Positions 1 through 7,358 of a stretch of DNA of 14,495 nucleotides are shown here, in pieces. Origin of the DNA: an uncultured Prevotella sp. Lineage in GTDB: Bacteria; Bacteroidota; Bacteroidia; Bacteroidales; Bacteroidaceae. The translations under genes and the position numbers were made by a program. The stretch covers positions 1 to 14,495 of the forward strand of contig NZ_URNN01000088.1 in NCBI RefSeq assembly GCF_900549175.1, read 5' to 3'. Each line of letters opens with the position of its first letter. Position 1 is the stretch's first letter. Below the pieces are notes generated by a model that had not been told where the DNA came from, ran no database searches, and was given only the letters and a program-made list of their open reading frames with translations.

Positions 1-4
1 TTTG

Positions 5-31
5 CGGACAAATACAAGAATATGTCCCTAC
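5..31 (-). repeat. REP-like palindromic unit, copy 1 (window edge)
   Basis: This 27-bp unit is identical to the units at 12658-12684 and 12718-12744. Read on the minus strand it starts with GTAG, followed by an imperfect palindrome (GGACA ... TGTCC arms with further internal pairing). Weaker similarity to the outer part of the 12.6-kb element continues to about position 62, for example TTTTG.TACA at 48-57, so this is probably one half of a second, decayed element cut by the window edge. It ends about 10 bp before the stop codon of the downstream DUF262 gene. The repeat identity is seen directly; the REP classification is inferred from the GTAG foot and hairpin. Confidence 0.75.
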
Positions 32-71
32 GGTGTGCTTCCTTTGCATTTTGATACACTCTCTTTCTCTT

Positions 72-2564
72 TTATTGTTGATACCGATTCTGCAAAATTT
101 CTATTGTCTCTGCCGCCTTTGCCACCAGTGCGTCCAAGTCGGTTGTTGTCTCCGTATGGTTGTCGACGGTAATCACATATTCCCCGTCGTTGTCACCCCA
201 TATTATCTCACAGTAGCTCTCGCCCACAGTCATCACCAGACCATGAGAGCACAATGATTTGGAGTCGTGGAGCACAACCGTTACACCGTCCATCCACTTT
301 TTCTCGTCTCTCAGATAGAACTTGTCGGCGGCGAGCGATTTGATGTATCGCAGCATGGGGTCGATGCAATGGCTGTCGGTAGTCTTCTGTTGGGCGAAGA
401 TTACATGTCCCTTGTCTTCGAAGATTCTTTTGCGCCATGACTCCCAAATGATGTGGGGACGCTGTTTGAAGTATTTCACCCATCCTTCGTTTGGCGTTGT
501 GGCTACAGCGTGGGCGCAAAACTCCTCAAGCGATGCATCAGGATTCCATGCCGTCCACGTGTCAACAAACATGCGGACATACCGGCCGTAGTTCGGATCG
601 TCACGCAGATACCGCTTAATGCTGTTGTCGCGGTCTTTGTTGAACTCAAACAGGCGGTTTCTCGACTTCCAACAGTCGGGAAACAGGCACAGCATGGCGT
701 TATAGTAACACTCCTGCTTGCCCCATAGTCCGTTGATGTTTGTCATTTTTGTCAGACAGTCAGAATATTTCTCAAACAAGGCCAAGTTTCCTGACGACCA
801 ATTCAGCAAACAGCGTATCTGCCCCCAGAGGTATTGGTCTTTCTCCGCTTTTCTTATAGCTTTTGTCCACGCCCCGTCTATTGTCTTCCCATTGTCAGCG
901 AGGCGTAGGCTGGCCTTGTATACTTCTTCTTCGAGCGATTTGTTGTCGATGCCTTTGTATGTCATGTTTATGTTCTTCAAGAACAGCAGGACGGCGGTGT
1001 TGTCGGAATAGATGTCTACATCCGATGTTTTCAGATATTTGCTTAAGTCACGGGTTATGGCATGTATTGCGTCGAATGCATCTGCGGTATCCTTGCGTTT
1101 GTTGAGCCTGTCGTTGTTGTTGTCTGATTTGAATACGTTGCGCGACATGCGTGTCCATTCCTCAAAGTTGGTTTTCCATTCTTCCGGGGCATCCGGCTTG
1201 TATGGATACAGTCTGAGAAAACACAGCATCGAGTAAAGGGTGGCAAGGATGTCGTTACCGATGTTTTCTCCTGTTAAATGGTCGAAATATGTATAACTGT
1301 CGGGGTTGAAATATGCCTCTTCTGGCAGCAGTCTTGTCACATCTTTATATTGGCCGTTGTCCATGTCCATTATCCAAAGGTTCATGTCGGCTGTCAGCGC
1401 CCCGAAGTCAATCGCCGTGCAGCGGTCGGGTTTTGTCTTACATTCGCCGCTTCGCCAGTCGATAAGTTGGTTCTGATAAGCCACCAAAAGATTGTCGAGG
1501 TCGGCCTCTCCCATTCTGTATGAAAGCTCCAGCAGGTTTTCAATACTTTCCATCATCCGGTTGTATCGGCGCATTGCTGCTTCGTCCTGTCCGTCAGGTC
1601 TCTCCTTTTCCGCAATCCTCTTCGCTTCGGGGATTTTTGTGAACATCTGTATGGCTATCAGCCTCAGCAGGAATATCTTCAATCGTTTCTCAGTCTCTTT
1701 GGCGGCTGCCAATCTTTCCTGCTTGTTATCGTCGGTGAGCGGACGTGTCATCACCTTATTGGCATGCCTCTGCCAGAACAGGTCAATCCATTTTCCGTCC
1801 ATGTGCTCGCGCCACAGGTGCTCTATTGCGCTGTCGGCCAAAGGGGTTCCTTTGCCGTCGGTCTCGCTCTGCTGCATCTGTATCTCTTCTTCAAGGGTCG
1901 ACTTCAGCTTGTCGAAGTCGGAGAGCGGTTTGCCTCGTGCGTTCATCTTGATGAACAGCTCGTCAGACATGCCCATCTCTCCCAGGTCCAAATGGTTGAA
2001 GCAGATGTTGCCCAACCGCTCCCTGCACTCGTCGAGATTCTGTGTCCAGTCCATTTGCTCACATATAGTGTCTATCATCACGAGCATGGAATTGATGGTG
2101 GGGTCGAACCGCCATCCCCACTGATACCAGTCGCGATTCTGTATTGTTTCAGATGGCTTGAATGAATGGGTTTCGTCCACAAACTGTTTGGCATCGTGGC
2201 GCACAAGCTCTTTGCAGAACGCTTCGGAGGTGTTTCGGGTCTCATACGTCAATATAGGCTCGCCGTCGGCTGTGCTCAGATTTACGCCCAGCACCCAATG
2301 GAGCAGGAACAGCGTGGTGAGGCGCTGCTGTCCGTCAAGTGGTTCGAAGGCCTCCTTCCTGTCGCTGCCGTAAATGAAATCGAGTTGAGCCTCGGGCTTC
2401 TTGCCTGTCACCACGTGCATCAGGCTGCGCACGAAGTGGTTGCGTATCTCCTTCACGTCTTTGTGACAGCGTCCTTGCGCATAGTCGCGTTGTATCTGCG
2501 GTATACGTATCTGCCCCCGTTTTATCAGGTCGGCAAAACACATCTTGTCTATATCATTGCTCAT
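72..2564 (-). CDS. DUF262 (GmrS/ParB-like) protein, 830 aa, with unassigned C-terminal half
   Basis: The N-terminal DUF262 domain is clear: IPQIQRDYAQG at residues 21-31, LDFIYG at 61-66, DGQQRLTTLFLLHW at 77-90, and FIKMNARGKPLSDFDKLKS at 204-222. In characterised relatives (GmrS, SspE, BrxU) the DGQQR motif belongs to a nucleotide-dependent regulatory or ATPase/GTPase domain of modification-sensing restriction proteins. I see no DUF1524 HNH motif (no EHI...N, no GNLTLL) anywhere. Residues about 230-590 look mostly alpha-helical, and 591-830 (Trp-rich, ending in a probably beta-rich segment from about 719) match nothing I recognise. The start codon lies inside the last codons of the upstream gene (11-bp overlap, 2554-2564), implying one transcript and translational coupling. 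A restriction or anti-phage role with the upstream protein is an inference. Confidence 0.85.
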   Translation of the reverse strand: MSNDIDKMCFADLIKRGQIRIPQIQRDYAQGRCHKDVKEIRNHFVRSLMHVVTGKKPEAQLDFIYGSDRKEAFEPLDGQQRLTTLFLLHWVLGVNLSTADGEPILTYETRNTSEAFCKELVRHDAKQFVDETHSFKPSETIQNRDWYQWGWRFDPTINSMLVMIDTICEQMDWTQNLDECRERLGNICFNHLDLGEMGMSDELFIKMNARGKPLSDFDKLKSTLEEEIQMQQSETDGKGTPLADSAIEHLWREHMDGKWIDLFWQRHANKVMTRPLTDDNKQERLAAAKETEKRLKIFLLRLIAIQMFTKIPEAKRIAEKERPDGQDEAAMRRYNRMMESIENLLELSYRMGEADLDNLLVAYQNQLIDWRSGECKTKPDRCTAIDFGALTADMNLWIMDMDNGQYKDVTRLLPEEAYFNPDSYTYFDHLTGENIGNDILATLYSMLCFLRLYPYKPDAPEEWKTNFEEWTRMSRNVFKSDNNNDRLNKRKDTADAFDAIHAITRDLSKYLKTSDVDIYSDNTAVLLFLKNINMTYKGIDNKSLEEEVYKASLRLADNGKTIDGAWTKAIRKAEKDQYLWGQIRCLLNWSSGNLALFEKYSDCLTKMTNINGLWGKQECYYNAMLCLFPDCWKSRNRLFEFNKDRDNSIKRYLRDDPNYGRYVRMFVDTWTAWNPDASLEEFCAHAVATTPNEGWVKYFKQRPHIIWESWRKRIFEDKGHVIFAQQKTTDSHCIDPMLRYIKSLAADKFYLRDEKKWMDGVTVVLHDSKSLCSHGLVMTVGESYCEIIWGDNDGEYVITVDNHTETTTDLDALVAKAAETIEILQNRYQQ

Positions 2565-4488
2565 CGTTCTCTGTGGGTTTGGTGTTTATGACATTGAATA
2601 TTCTGTCGACGGTATTGTGTATTTCTTTCAGATATCCGTCGGCATCGGGTTGGCTCCAACGTGTGGCATCGATGAACGAAGACTTGGAGTTGGAGTCGGA
2701 ATAGTATTTCAGGAACACGTTGCGTGTGCACACCGGCATGAAGCGTACTCCCGCCTTGTCTTCCCTGATGATGCAGTGGCGCTTGTAGGGGAACGGCGCA
2801 TCCTGATATTCCCGGTTGGTCTTGTAGTCGAGCAATGTGAGATTGCCGATACTGTCTTTGTTTTTTATCGCGTTTTGCCCGGCAGAGAAGTAGCCGAGGG
2901 CTTTCTTGCTGAAGTCGGTGTACCGTTTGTCTGTGCCTGTACCTCTTCGGTTGGCCTCATAAATCGGAATGAGCTGTTTACATTCTTCATATAGGGGTAG
3001 GGCGGTGGCTTCACGTTCCTTCTGTTCCGATTCGATGCCGAGAATGAATTCAACGTTCTTCAGCCAGCTCAGACGGTCATCGTGTTCCACGAGCGAGGCG
3101 TTGTTCTGCGAGTCAATGTGCTCTATGTCCCATTTTTCCTTTTTGAATGAGTCGAATGAGAACCGCTGTCCTTTCTGCCGGCATGTTTCCACGTTGAACA
3201 GCAACAACAGGCGGAACACATAAGCAGAGCCATATTCCAGCCCGTCAATGTCGGCCGCTCTCAGATATTTGTCTTTATCCTTGAAGCTATCCATTATCTG
3301 TTTGTGAAATTGCTTCTCCGTATCGTCACTTGTCCATTCCCTTCCCGTAAGTTCCTGTTTGGCATCCGACAGTTTGCTGAATATGTCGAGCGGTTGGTTG
3401 CCCATGCAGACAAGAAAGCCCACATAGTGATAGAACATCGAGTTGTCAAACCATGCCTGCAGCCGGTCGTTGGTCTTCACCACATATTCCCATGCTGTCC
3501 GCATGTTGTCTATACCGAGCTTCTTCCATAGGTTCTTCAACCCTACGGAGTTGTCGCCACGTTCCTGTGCTCTGCAATAGTCATATAGATTCTGGAACAG
3601 GCGGTAAGAATAGTCGCTGTCGCCATTGCCGTCGGGCTTCTCCGTTACGAAGTCGAACAGTATGTCGATGCGGGTCTGGTGGCTGTCGTTACTGTTGCTG
3701 ATGAAGTACCAGAACCTGTCATTCTGGAATTGGCGCTCCATCATGTTCCAGTCGAGTGCGAGCTTGTCTGCCTGCACGCGGTCGTTGCCTGAGACGATGT
3801 TGCTGTCCATGATGAACAGAGCCTTTATCAGCTCCGAACTTGTCAGGCTTATTTTGCCCTTGTTCAAGCGGTTGAACACCTGTATGCTTTCTATGGCCTG
3901 CTTCTCTTCCGGCACTACATACCAGATGAACTTCACCTGTGCTTGTCTGTTGGGGTATATCAGACAATGCTTGAAGGCCGTCTCCACTTCTTCAAGCGCT
4001 TTTCCCGCAAACCACTTGTCTATGGCCGCCTTTGCCGTATACAGGTAGTAGCTGTCGATGTTGTCCTGCGGCTTGGGGTCACTGAAGTCTAGTTGCGGGC
4101 GGTTGGTGTATGTGATGTCATATATCATGTCATCCGTGAATGTCTTCATTTCCGATCGGGTGAAGCTGTTTTCAAACAGATACATCAGTATCAGTCTGAG
4201 TGTTGTCAGTCGTTGCTGTCCGTCAAGCACTTCCCATGCGTCAACTTCGCTGCCGTCATCCATTGTCTTTTTGCAGTGTTTCACCACGAGCGGTTGCAGA
4301 TAATAGCTGTCTTCCGCATTCTGTTTGGCAAACTCGTTGATGTCTTCCAAAAGGTCTGTCACCTGTTTCTCCTCCCAACGGTAGCCGCGCTGATAGGAGG
4401 GTATGACAAAGTGATGCTTGGTTTTGATTAGTTCTGCCACAGACTTGCGGCAGAAGTTTGGGTTGTCTGTATGTTGAATGTCGTTCAT
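2554..4488 (-). CDS. DUF262-DUF1524 protein (GmrSD-like, HNH nuclease), 644 aa
   Basis: A single-chain GmrSD-type architecture. The DUF262 domain shows VIPSYQRGYRW at residues 28-38, YYLQPLVV at 62-69, LDGQQRLTTL at 88-97 and FNRLNKGKISLTSSELIKAL at 205-224. The C-terminal DUF1524 HNH-type domain shows WDIEHIDSQN at 453-462 (candidate catalytic His457), IGNLTLLD at 547-554, Asn558 and a basic FPYKR at 566-570, so the nuclease motifs appear intact. GmrSD cleaves DNA carrying modified cytosine (type IV restriction); the modification targeted here cannot be read from sequence. It is first in a two-gene operon and overlaps the 830-aa DUF262 gene by 11 bp. The ATG is preceded by a -7-like box (4521-4528). 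A GGAGGTG lies 23 nt upstream of the ATG, too far for a normal ribosome-binding site. The GTG inside that motif is out of frame and soon hits a stop, so the ATG at 4488 is kept. Confidence 0.88.
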   Translation of the reverse strand: MNDIQHTDNPNFCRKSVAELIKTKHHFVIPSYQRGYRWEEKQVTDLLEDINEFAKQNAEDSYYLQPLVVKHCKKTMDDGSEVDAWEVLDGQQRLTTLRLILMYLFENSFTRSEMKTFTDDMIYDITYTNRPQLDFSDPKPQDNIDSYYLYTAKAAIDKWFAGKALEEVETAFKHCLIYPNRQAQVKFIWYVVPEEKQAIESIQVFNRLNKGKISLTSSELIKALFIMDSNIVSGNDRVQADKLALDWNMMERQFQNDRFWYFISNSNDSHQTRIDILFDFVTEKPDGNGDSDYSYRLFQNLYDYCRAQERGDNSVGLKNLWKKLGIDNMRTAWEYVVKTNDRLQAWFDNSMFYHYVGFLVCMGNQPLDIFSKLSDAKQELTGREWTSDDTEKQFHKQIMDSFKDKDKYLRAADIDGLEYGSAYVFRLLLLFNVETCRQKGQRFSFDSFKKEKWDIEHIDSQNNASLVEHDDRLSWLKNVEFILGIESEQKEREATALPLYEECKQLIPIYEANRRGTGTDKRYTDFSKKALGYFSAGQNAIKNKDSIGNLTLLDYKTNREYQDAPFPYKRHCIIREDKAGVRFMPVCTRNVFLKYYSDSNSKSSFIDATRWSQPDADGYLKEIHNTVDRIFNVINTKPTENDEQ

Positions 4489-4520
4489 GTAGCGTGGTCT
4501 TGATTGTTATTCACCTCCTG

Positions 4521-4549
4521 CAAAGATAGTGATAAAATTTGAAAACAAT
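4521..4549 (-). promoter_or_regulatory. Putative Bacteroidetes-type promoter for the DUF262 operon
   Basis: On the minus strand TATCTTTG (4521-4528) matches the -7 consensus TAnnTTTG. An ATTG (4546-4549), one base off the -33 TTTG box, lies 17 bp upstream. Transcription would start about 25 nt before the ATG at 4488. The -33 match and the spacing are imperfect. Confidence 0.45.
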
Positions 4550-4568
4550 GTTTTTCTTGTTTCTCTTT

Positions 4569-4588
4569 CTGCCTTTTACTGCCTTTTT
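4569..4588 (+). repeat. 10-bp direct repeat in the divergent promoter region
   Basis: CTGCCTTTTA (4569-4578) is followed directly by CTGCCTTTTT (4579-4588). It sits just upstream of the putative oadA -33 box and between the two divergent promoters, so a regulator-binding role is possible. A short T-rich repeat could also arise by chance. Confidence 0.4.
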
Positions 4589-4605
4589 AGTTAGATAAAC
4601 GCCAC

Positions 4606-4632
4606 TTGTTTCATTTTTTTGTATTACCTTTG
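4606..4632 (+). promoter_or_regulatory. Putative promoter for the oadA-like gene
   Basis: TACCTTTG at 4625-4632 fits the Bacteroidetes -7 consensus TAnnTTTG exactly. TTG at 4606-4608 lies 16 bp upstream as a candidate -33 element. Predicted transcription start is near 4638, leaving a leader of about 80 nt before the ATG at 4722. Confidence 0.5.
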
Positions 4633-4673
4633 TAGCTTGAAAATACAAAGTTTAGTAATATTACGTATCGGTA

Positions 4674-4695
4674 TAACGGGTTTTACGACCCATTA
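4674..4695 (+). other. Small hairpin in the oadA-like gene leader
   Basis: TAAcGGGT and ACCCaTTA pair around a 6-nt TTTACG loop, with one mismatch. It lies within the predicted leader, about 26 nt before the start codon, and is followed by an A-rich tract with AAAAAGG that probably serves as the ribosome landing site. No known riboswitch class is recognisable. Confidence 0.35.
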
Positions 4696-4721
4696 CTTTT
4701 AAAAGAAAAAGGTTAAACGAT

Positions 4722-6497
4722 ATGAAAAAGAAAATTCAATTCAGTCTCGTATATCGGGACATGTGGCAGTCATCAGGAAAGTTTCAGCCACGTAAAGATC
4801 AGTTGGAGCGCATCGCTCCGGTAATAATAGATATGGGTTGCTTTGCCCGTGTGGAGACAAACGGTGGCGCCTTTGAACAGGTCAATCTGTTGGCCGGTGA
4901 GAATCCGAATGATGCGGTGAGGGCATTCTGCCGTCCGTTTAATGAGGCCGGCATCAAGACACACATGCTCGACCGCGGTCTCAATGCCCTGCGAATGTAT
5001 CCCGTACCTGATGATGTGCGCCGGTTGATGTATAAGGTGAAGCACGCACAGGGAACCGACATCACCCGTATTTTCTGCGGACTCAACGATGTTCGCAACA
5101 TTATCCCAAGCATAAAGTGGGCCCTTGAGGCCGGTATGACACCGCAGGCCACGCTCTGTATCACGACATCGCCTGTGCACACTGTCGACTATTACAGTGA
5201 CATCGCCGACAAGTTGATAGCCGCCGGAGCGCAGGAGATATGTCTCAAAGATATGGCCGGAATAGGCCAGCCGGCAATGCTCGGTGCGCTCACCAAGGCC
5301 ATCAAGACCAAGCATCCCGACATTCTGATACAGTATCACGGACATTCCGGTCCCGGACTGTCGATGGCCAGCATACTCGAGGTGTGCAACAATGGTGCCG
5401 ACATCATCGACACTGCCATCGAGCCGCTGTCGTGGGGCAAGGTTCATCCGGATATTATTTCCGTACAGAGCATGCTGAAGAACGAAGGTTTCGATGTGCC
5501 TGATATAAATATGAACGCATACATGCAGGCCCGCACACTGACGCAGGAATTCATTGACGACTGGTTGGGCTACTTCATCAATCCAGCCAACAAGCACATG
5601 TCGTCGCTGCTGCTCGGTTGCGGTCTGCCCGGTGGTATGATGGGTTCGATGATGGCCGACCTCGGCGGCATACGCAACGTGATAAACGGTATACTGAAAG
5701 GCAAGGGCGAGCCCGAACTTACCATGGATGACATGCTTGTAAAACTGTTCCAGGAAGTGGAGTACGTATGGCCGCGTGTGGGCTATCCGCCACTCGTTAC
5801 CCCGTTCTCGCAGTATGTCAAGAACATCGCGCTTATGAACCTGCTCACGATGACGCAGGGCAAGGGACGTTTCGTGATGATGGACGACTCGATGTGGGGA
5901 ATGATTCTCGGAAAGAGCGGTACCGTGCCCGGCGAGATAGACCCTATATTCCGCGAACTGGCCGCAAAGCAGAAGAGGGAGTTCACCGACGCCGATCCGC
6001 ACACGCTCATTCCCGATGCGCTCGACACATTCCGCAAGGAGATGGCCGACAACGGATGGGATTGTGGCAAGGACGATGAAGAACTCTTTGAGCTGGCCAT
6101 GCACCCCGAGCAGTACCGCAACTACAAGAGCGGTCAGGCAAAGAAGAACTTCCTTGCCGACCTGCAGAAGGCAAAGGACGAGAAGCTGGGTTCGAAGCTC
6201 ACGCCCGAGCAGCTTGCTGCCTTCAAGCATGCCAAGGCCGATGCCCTGACGGCTCCGCTGGCCGGACAGGTGTTCTATTCGTTTGCCGGCAACTGTGAGT
6301 GCACGCCGTGTCTTGAGCCGTTTGTTGGCCAGGAGTACAAAGAGGGCGACACTTTCTGCTACATTCAGGCAAAATGGGGCGAGATAGTTCCCATCCCCGC
6401 CGCGTTGGGAGGCAAGCTTGTAGAGGTGAGTGCCAAACAGGGTGCAAGGGTGCGCCGTGGCGACAACCTCGGATGGATAGAGCGTAAGGAGGCTTAA
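4722..6497 (+). CDS. oadA: Oxaloacetate decarboxylase alpha / pyruvate carboxylase B-type carboxyltransferase, atypical biotinyl domain
   Basis: 591 aa. The N-terminal carboxyltransferase TIM barrel keeps the expected active-site residues: RDMWQS at 12-17 (Arg12, metal-ligand Asp13, Gln16), Arg85, KDMAG at 176-180 (the Lys that is carbamylated in the family), the His206-x-His208 metal pair, and a VTP motif supplying the catalytic Thr in the PYC_OADA region. SPVHT (150-154) and DIIDTA (227-232) are also family-typical. Two parts are unusual: the usual HDTSG context is HGHSGPG, and the C-terminal biotinyl-like domain (about 510-587) has QAKWGE at 549-554 where AMKM normally carries biotin, plus a C-x-C-x-x-C cluster at 525-530. 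Family enzymes transfer CO2 between biotin and pyruvate/oxaloacetate, in C4 metabolism or as a membrane sodium-pump subunit. Which reaction applies, and whether the protein is itself biotinylated, is open. It is monocistronic between a divergent promoter and a hairpin. Confidence 0.8.
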   Translation: MKKKIQFSLVYRDMWQSSGKFQPRKDQLERIAPVIIDMGCFARVETNGGAFEQVNLLAGENPNDAVRAFCRPFNEAGIKTHMLDRGLNALRMYPVPDDVRRLMYKVKHAQGTDITRIFCGLNDVRNIIPSIKWALEAGMTPQATLCITTSPVHTVDYYSDIADKLIAAGAQEICLKDMAGIGQPAMLGALTKAIKTKHPDILIQYHGHSGPGLSMASILEVCNNGADIIDTAIEPLSWGKVHPDIISVQSMLKNEGFDVPDINMNAYMQARTLTQEFIDDWLGYFINPANKHMSSLLLGCGLPGGMMGSMMADLGGIRNVINGILKGKGEPELTMDDMLVKLFQEVEYVWPRVGYPPLVTPFSQYVKNIALMNLLTMTQGKGRFVMMDDSMWGMILGKSGTVPGEIDPIFRELAAKQKREFTDADPHTLIPDALDTFRKEMADNGWDCGKDDEELFELAMHPEQYRNYKSGQAKKNFLADLQKAKDEKLGSKLTPEQLAAFKHAKADALTAPLAGQVFYSFAGNCECTPCLEPFVGQEYKEGDTFCYIQAKWGEIVPIPAALGGKLVEVSAKQGARVRRGDNLGWIERKEA

Positions 6498-6529
6498 AAG
6501 TTTGTATCAGTCATTTTGAAAATAAATAT

Positions 6530-6590
6530 ATAAGGTGTGATGTCTCTCAGTATCTGTTAAGTATATTGCGGGTATTCACACCTTATTTTA
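6530..6590 (+). terminator. Putative terminator hairpin after the oadA-like gene
   Basis: ATAAGGTGTGA (6530-6540) pairs perfectly with TCACACCTTAT (6576-6586), followed by a short U-rich TTTTAT run. The 35-nt loop is long for an intrinsic terminator, so the structure may contain internal pairing or have another role. Its position 33 bp after the stop codon and before the HD gene fits termination. Confidence 0.5.
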
Positions 6591-6637
6591 TATAATCATG
6601 AATAGAGAAGACGGTCATACTGTATTGTATTTATGTT

Positions 6638-7174
6638 ATGGACTATCAGAAAATCATAGACAAGTATTATCCCGAAGACAATGAGTTGCGTGCCATTATC
6701 ATGCGCCACAGCCGCGATGTGGCCGACCGTGCTCTGGCAATAGCCCACCGCCATCCCGAACTCGGTCTCGACCGCGTTTTCCTTGAAGAGGCCGCCATGC
6801 TGCACGATATAGGCGTGTTCCGTACCGATGCTCCCGGCATACAGTGCTTCGGCACCGAACCGTATATACGTCATGGAATCATAGGCGCGGAGATTATGCG
6901 TGCCGAAGGATTCCCGCGCCATGCCCGTGTGTGCGAGCGTCACACCGGCACCGGCATAACGCGCGAGGCCATCCGGCAGCTGGAGCTGCCGCTTCCCGAC
7001 CGCGATTTCATGCCTGAAACGTTGGAGGAACAGGTGATATGCTATGCCGACAAGTTCTTTTCCAAATCGCATCTTGAACGCGTACGTACAGTGGAGCAGG
7101 CTTCGGCGAGTCTGGCAAAGTTCGGTGAGGAGGGTGTGCTGCGTTTCATGAAATGGGCCGCGAGGTTTGAATGA
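6638..7174 (+). CDS. HD-domain phosphohydrolase, 178 aa
   Basis: An HD-superfamily metal-dependent phosphohydrolase. The metal-binding pattern is visible: His24 in IMRHSRDVADRALAIA, the His56-Asp57 doublet in AAMLHDIGVF, His79 in YIRHGIIGAEIM, His102 in CERHTGTGI, and Asp138 in CYADKFFSKS. The whole protein is essentially one HD domain, with no signal peptide or membrane segment, so it is cytosolic. Such stand-alone proteins hydrolyse nucleotides or other phosphoesters; the substrate is unknown. The ATG at 6638 is the only sensible start: the ATG at 6598 is out of frame and yields a short peptide. It lies between the hairpin after oadA and the lptD promoter region, so it is probably transcribed alone, although no clear -7 box is visible. 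Confidence 0.85.
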   Translation: MDYQKIIDKYYPEDNELRAIIMRHSRDVADRALAIAHRHPELGLDRVFLEEAAMLHDIGVFRTDAPGIQCFGTEPYIRHGIIGAEIMRAEGFPRHARVCERHTGTGITREAIRQLELPLPDRDFMPETLEEQVICYADKFFSKSHLERVRTVEQASASLAKFGEEGVLRFMKWAARFE

Positions 7175-7233
7175 TGTTTCTTTCAGTTTTGAGGTCAGAG
7201 TTTGGAGTGATGAGGTATGATTACCCTTGTGGA

Positions 7234-7288
7234 GTGAGATTGATATCTTGTGATGTGAGATTGATATCTTGTGATGCGAGATTGATAC
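7234..7288 (+). repeat. 21-bp tandem repeat (about 2.6 copies)
   Basis: Two identical 21-bp units (7234-7254 and 7255-7275), each GTGAGATTGATATC plus TTGTGAT, are followed by a 13-bp partial copy with one change (7276-7288). It lies in the 184-bp spacer between the HD gene and lptD, ending 57 bp before the putative lptD -7 box. It could be a variable-number repeat or a regulator-binding array. No coding potential is seen. Confidence 0.85.
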
Positions 7289-7345
7289 GCCCTCGTCGAA
7301 AACGTTAAATATTTGAAAGCCGTGCGTTTTTAACTATATTATAAG

Positions 7346-7353
7346 TAATTTTG
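7346..7353 (+). promoter_or_regulatory. Putative -7 box directly in front of lptD
   Basis: TAATTTTG matches the Bacteroidetes TAnnTTTG consensus and ends 5 bp before the GTG start at 7359, so a transcript driven from it would be leaderless or nearly so. No convincing -33 TTTG at normal spacing is seen; only a T-rich GTTTTTAA at 7326-7333. Confidence 0.4.
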
Positions 7354-7358
7354 CAGCC

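Noticed and set aside
1492..2124. Plus-strand 210-codon frame opposite the 830-aa DUF262 gene
   Set aside because: Ser/Arg/Cys-rich composition without motifs; the minus-strand DUF262 motifs (FIKMNARGKPLS) lie in the same stretch.
4511..4520. GGAGGTG as the ribosome-binding site of the 644-aa DUF262-DUF1524 gene
   Set aside because: It lies 23 nt before the ATG, and the nearby GTG is out of frame and quickly terminated. It is more likely near the transcription start than a working Shine-Dalgarno.
4773..6230. Long minus-strand open frame (485 codons) opposite the oadA-like gene
   Set aside because: Its translation is low-complexity and His/Val/Leu/Arg-rich with no motif, while the plus strand encodes a full enzyme with conserved active-site residues. 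It is an antisense shadow of a GC-rich coding region.
6598..6660. Earlier ATG at 6598 as a start for the HD protein
   Set aside because: It is out of frame with the HD gene and reads into a stop after about 20 codons.
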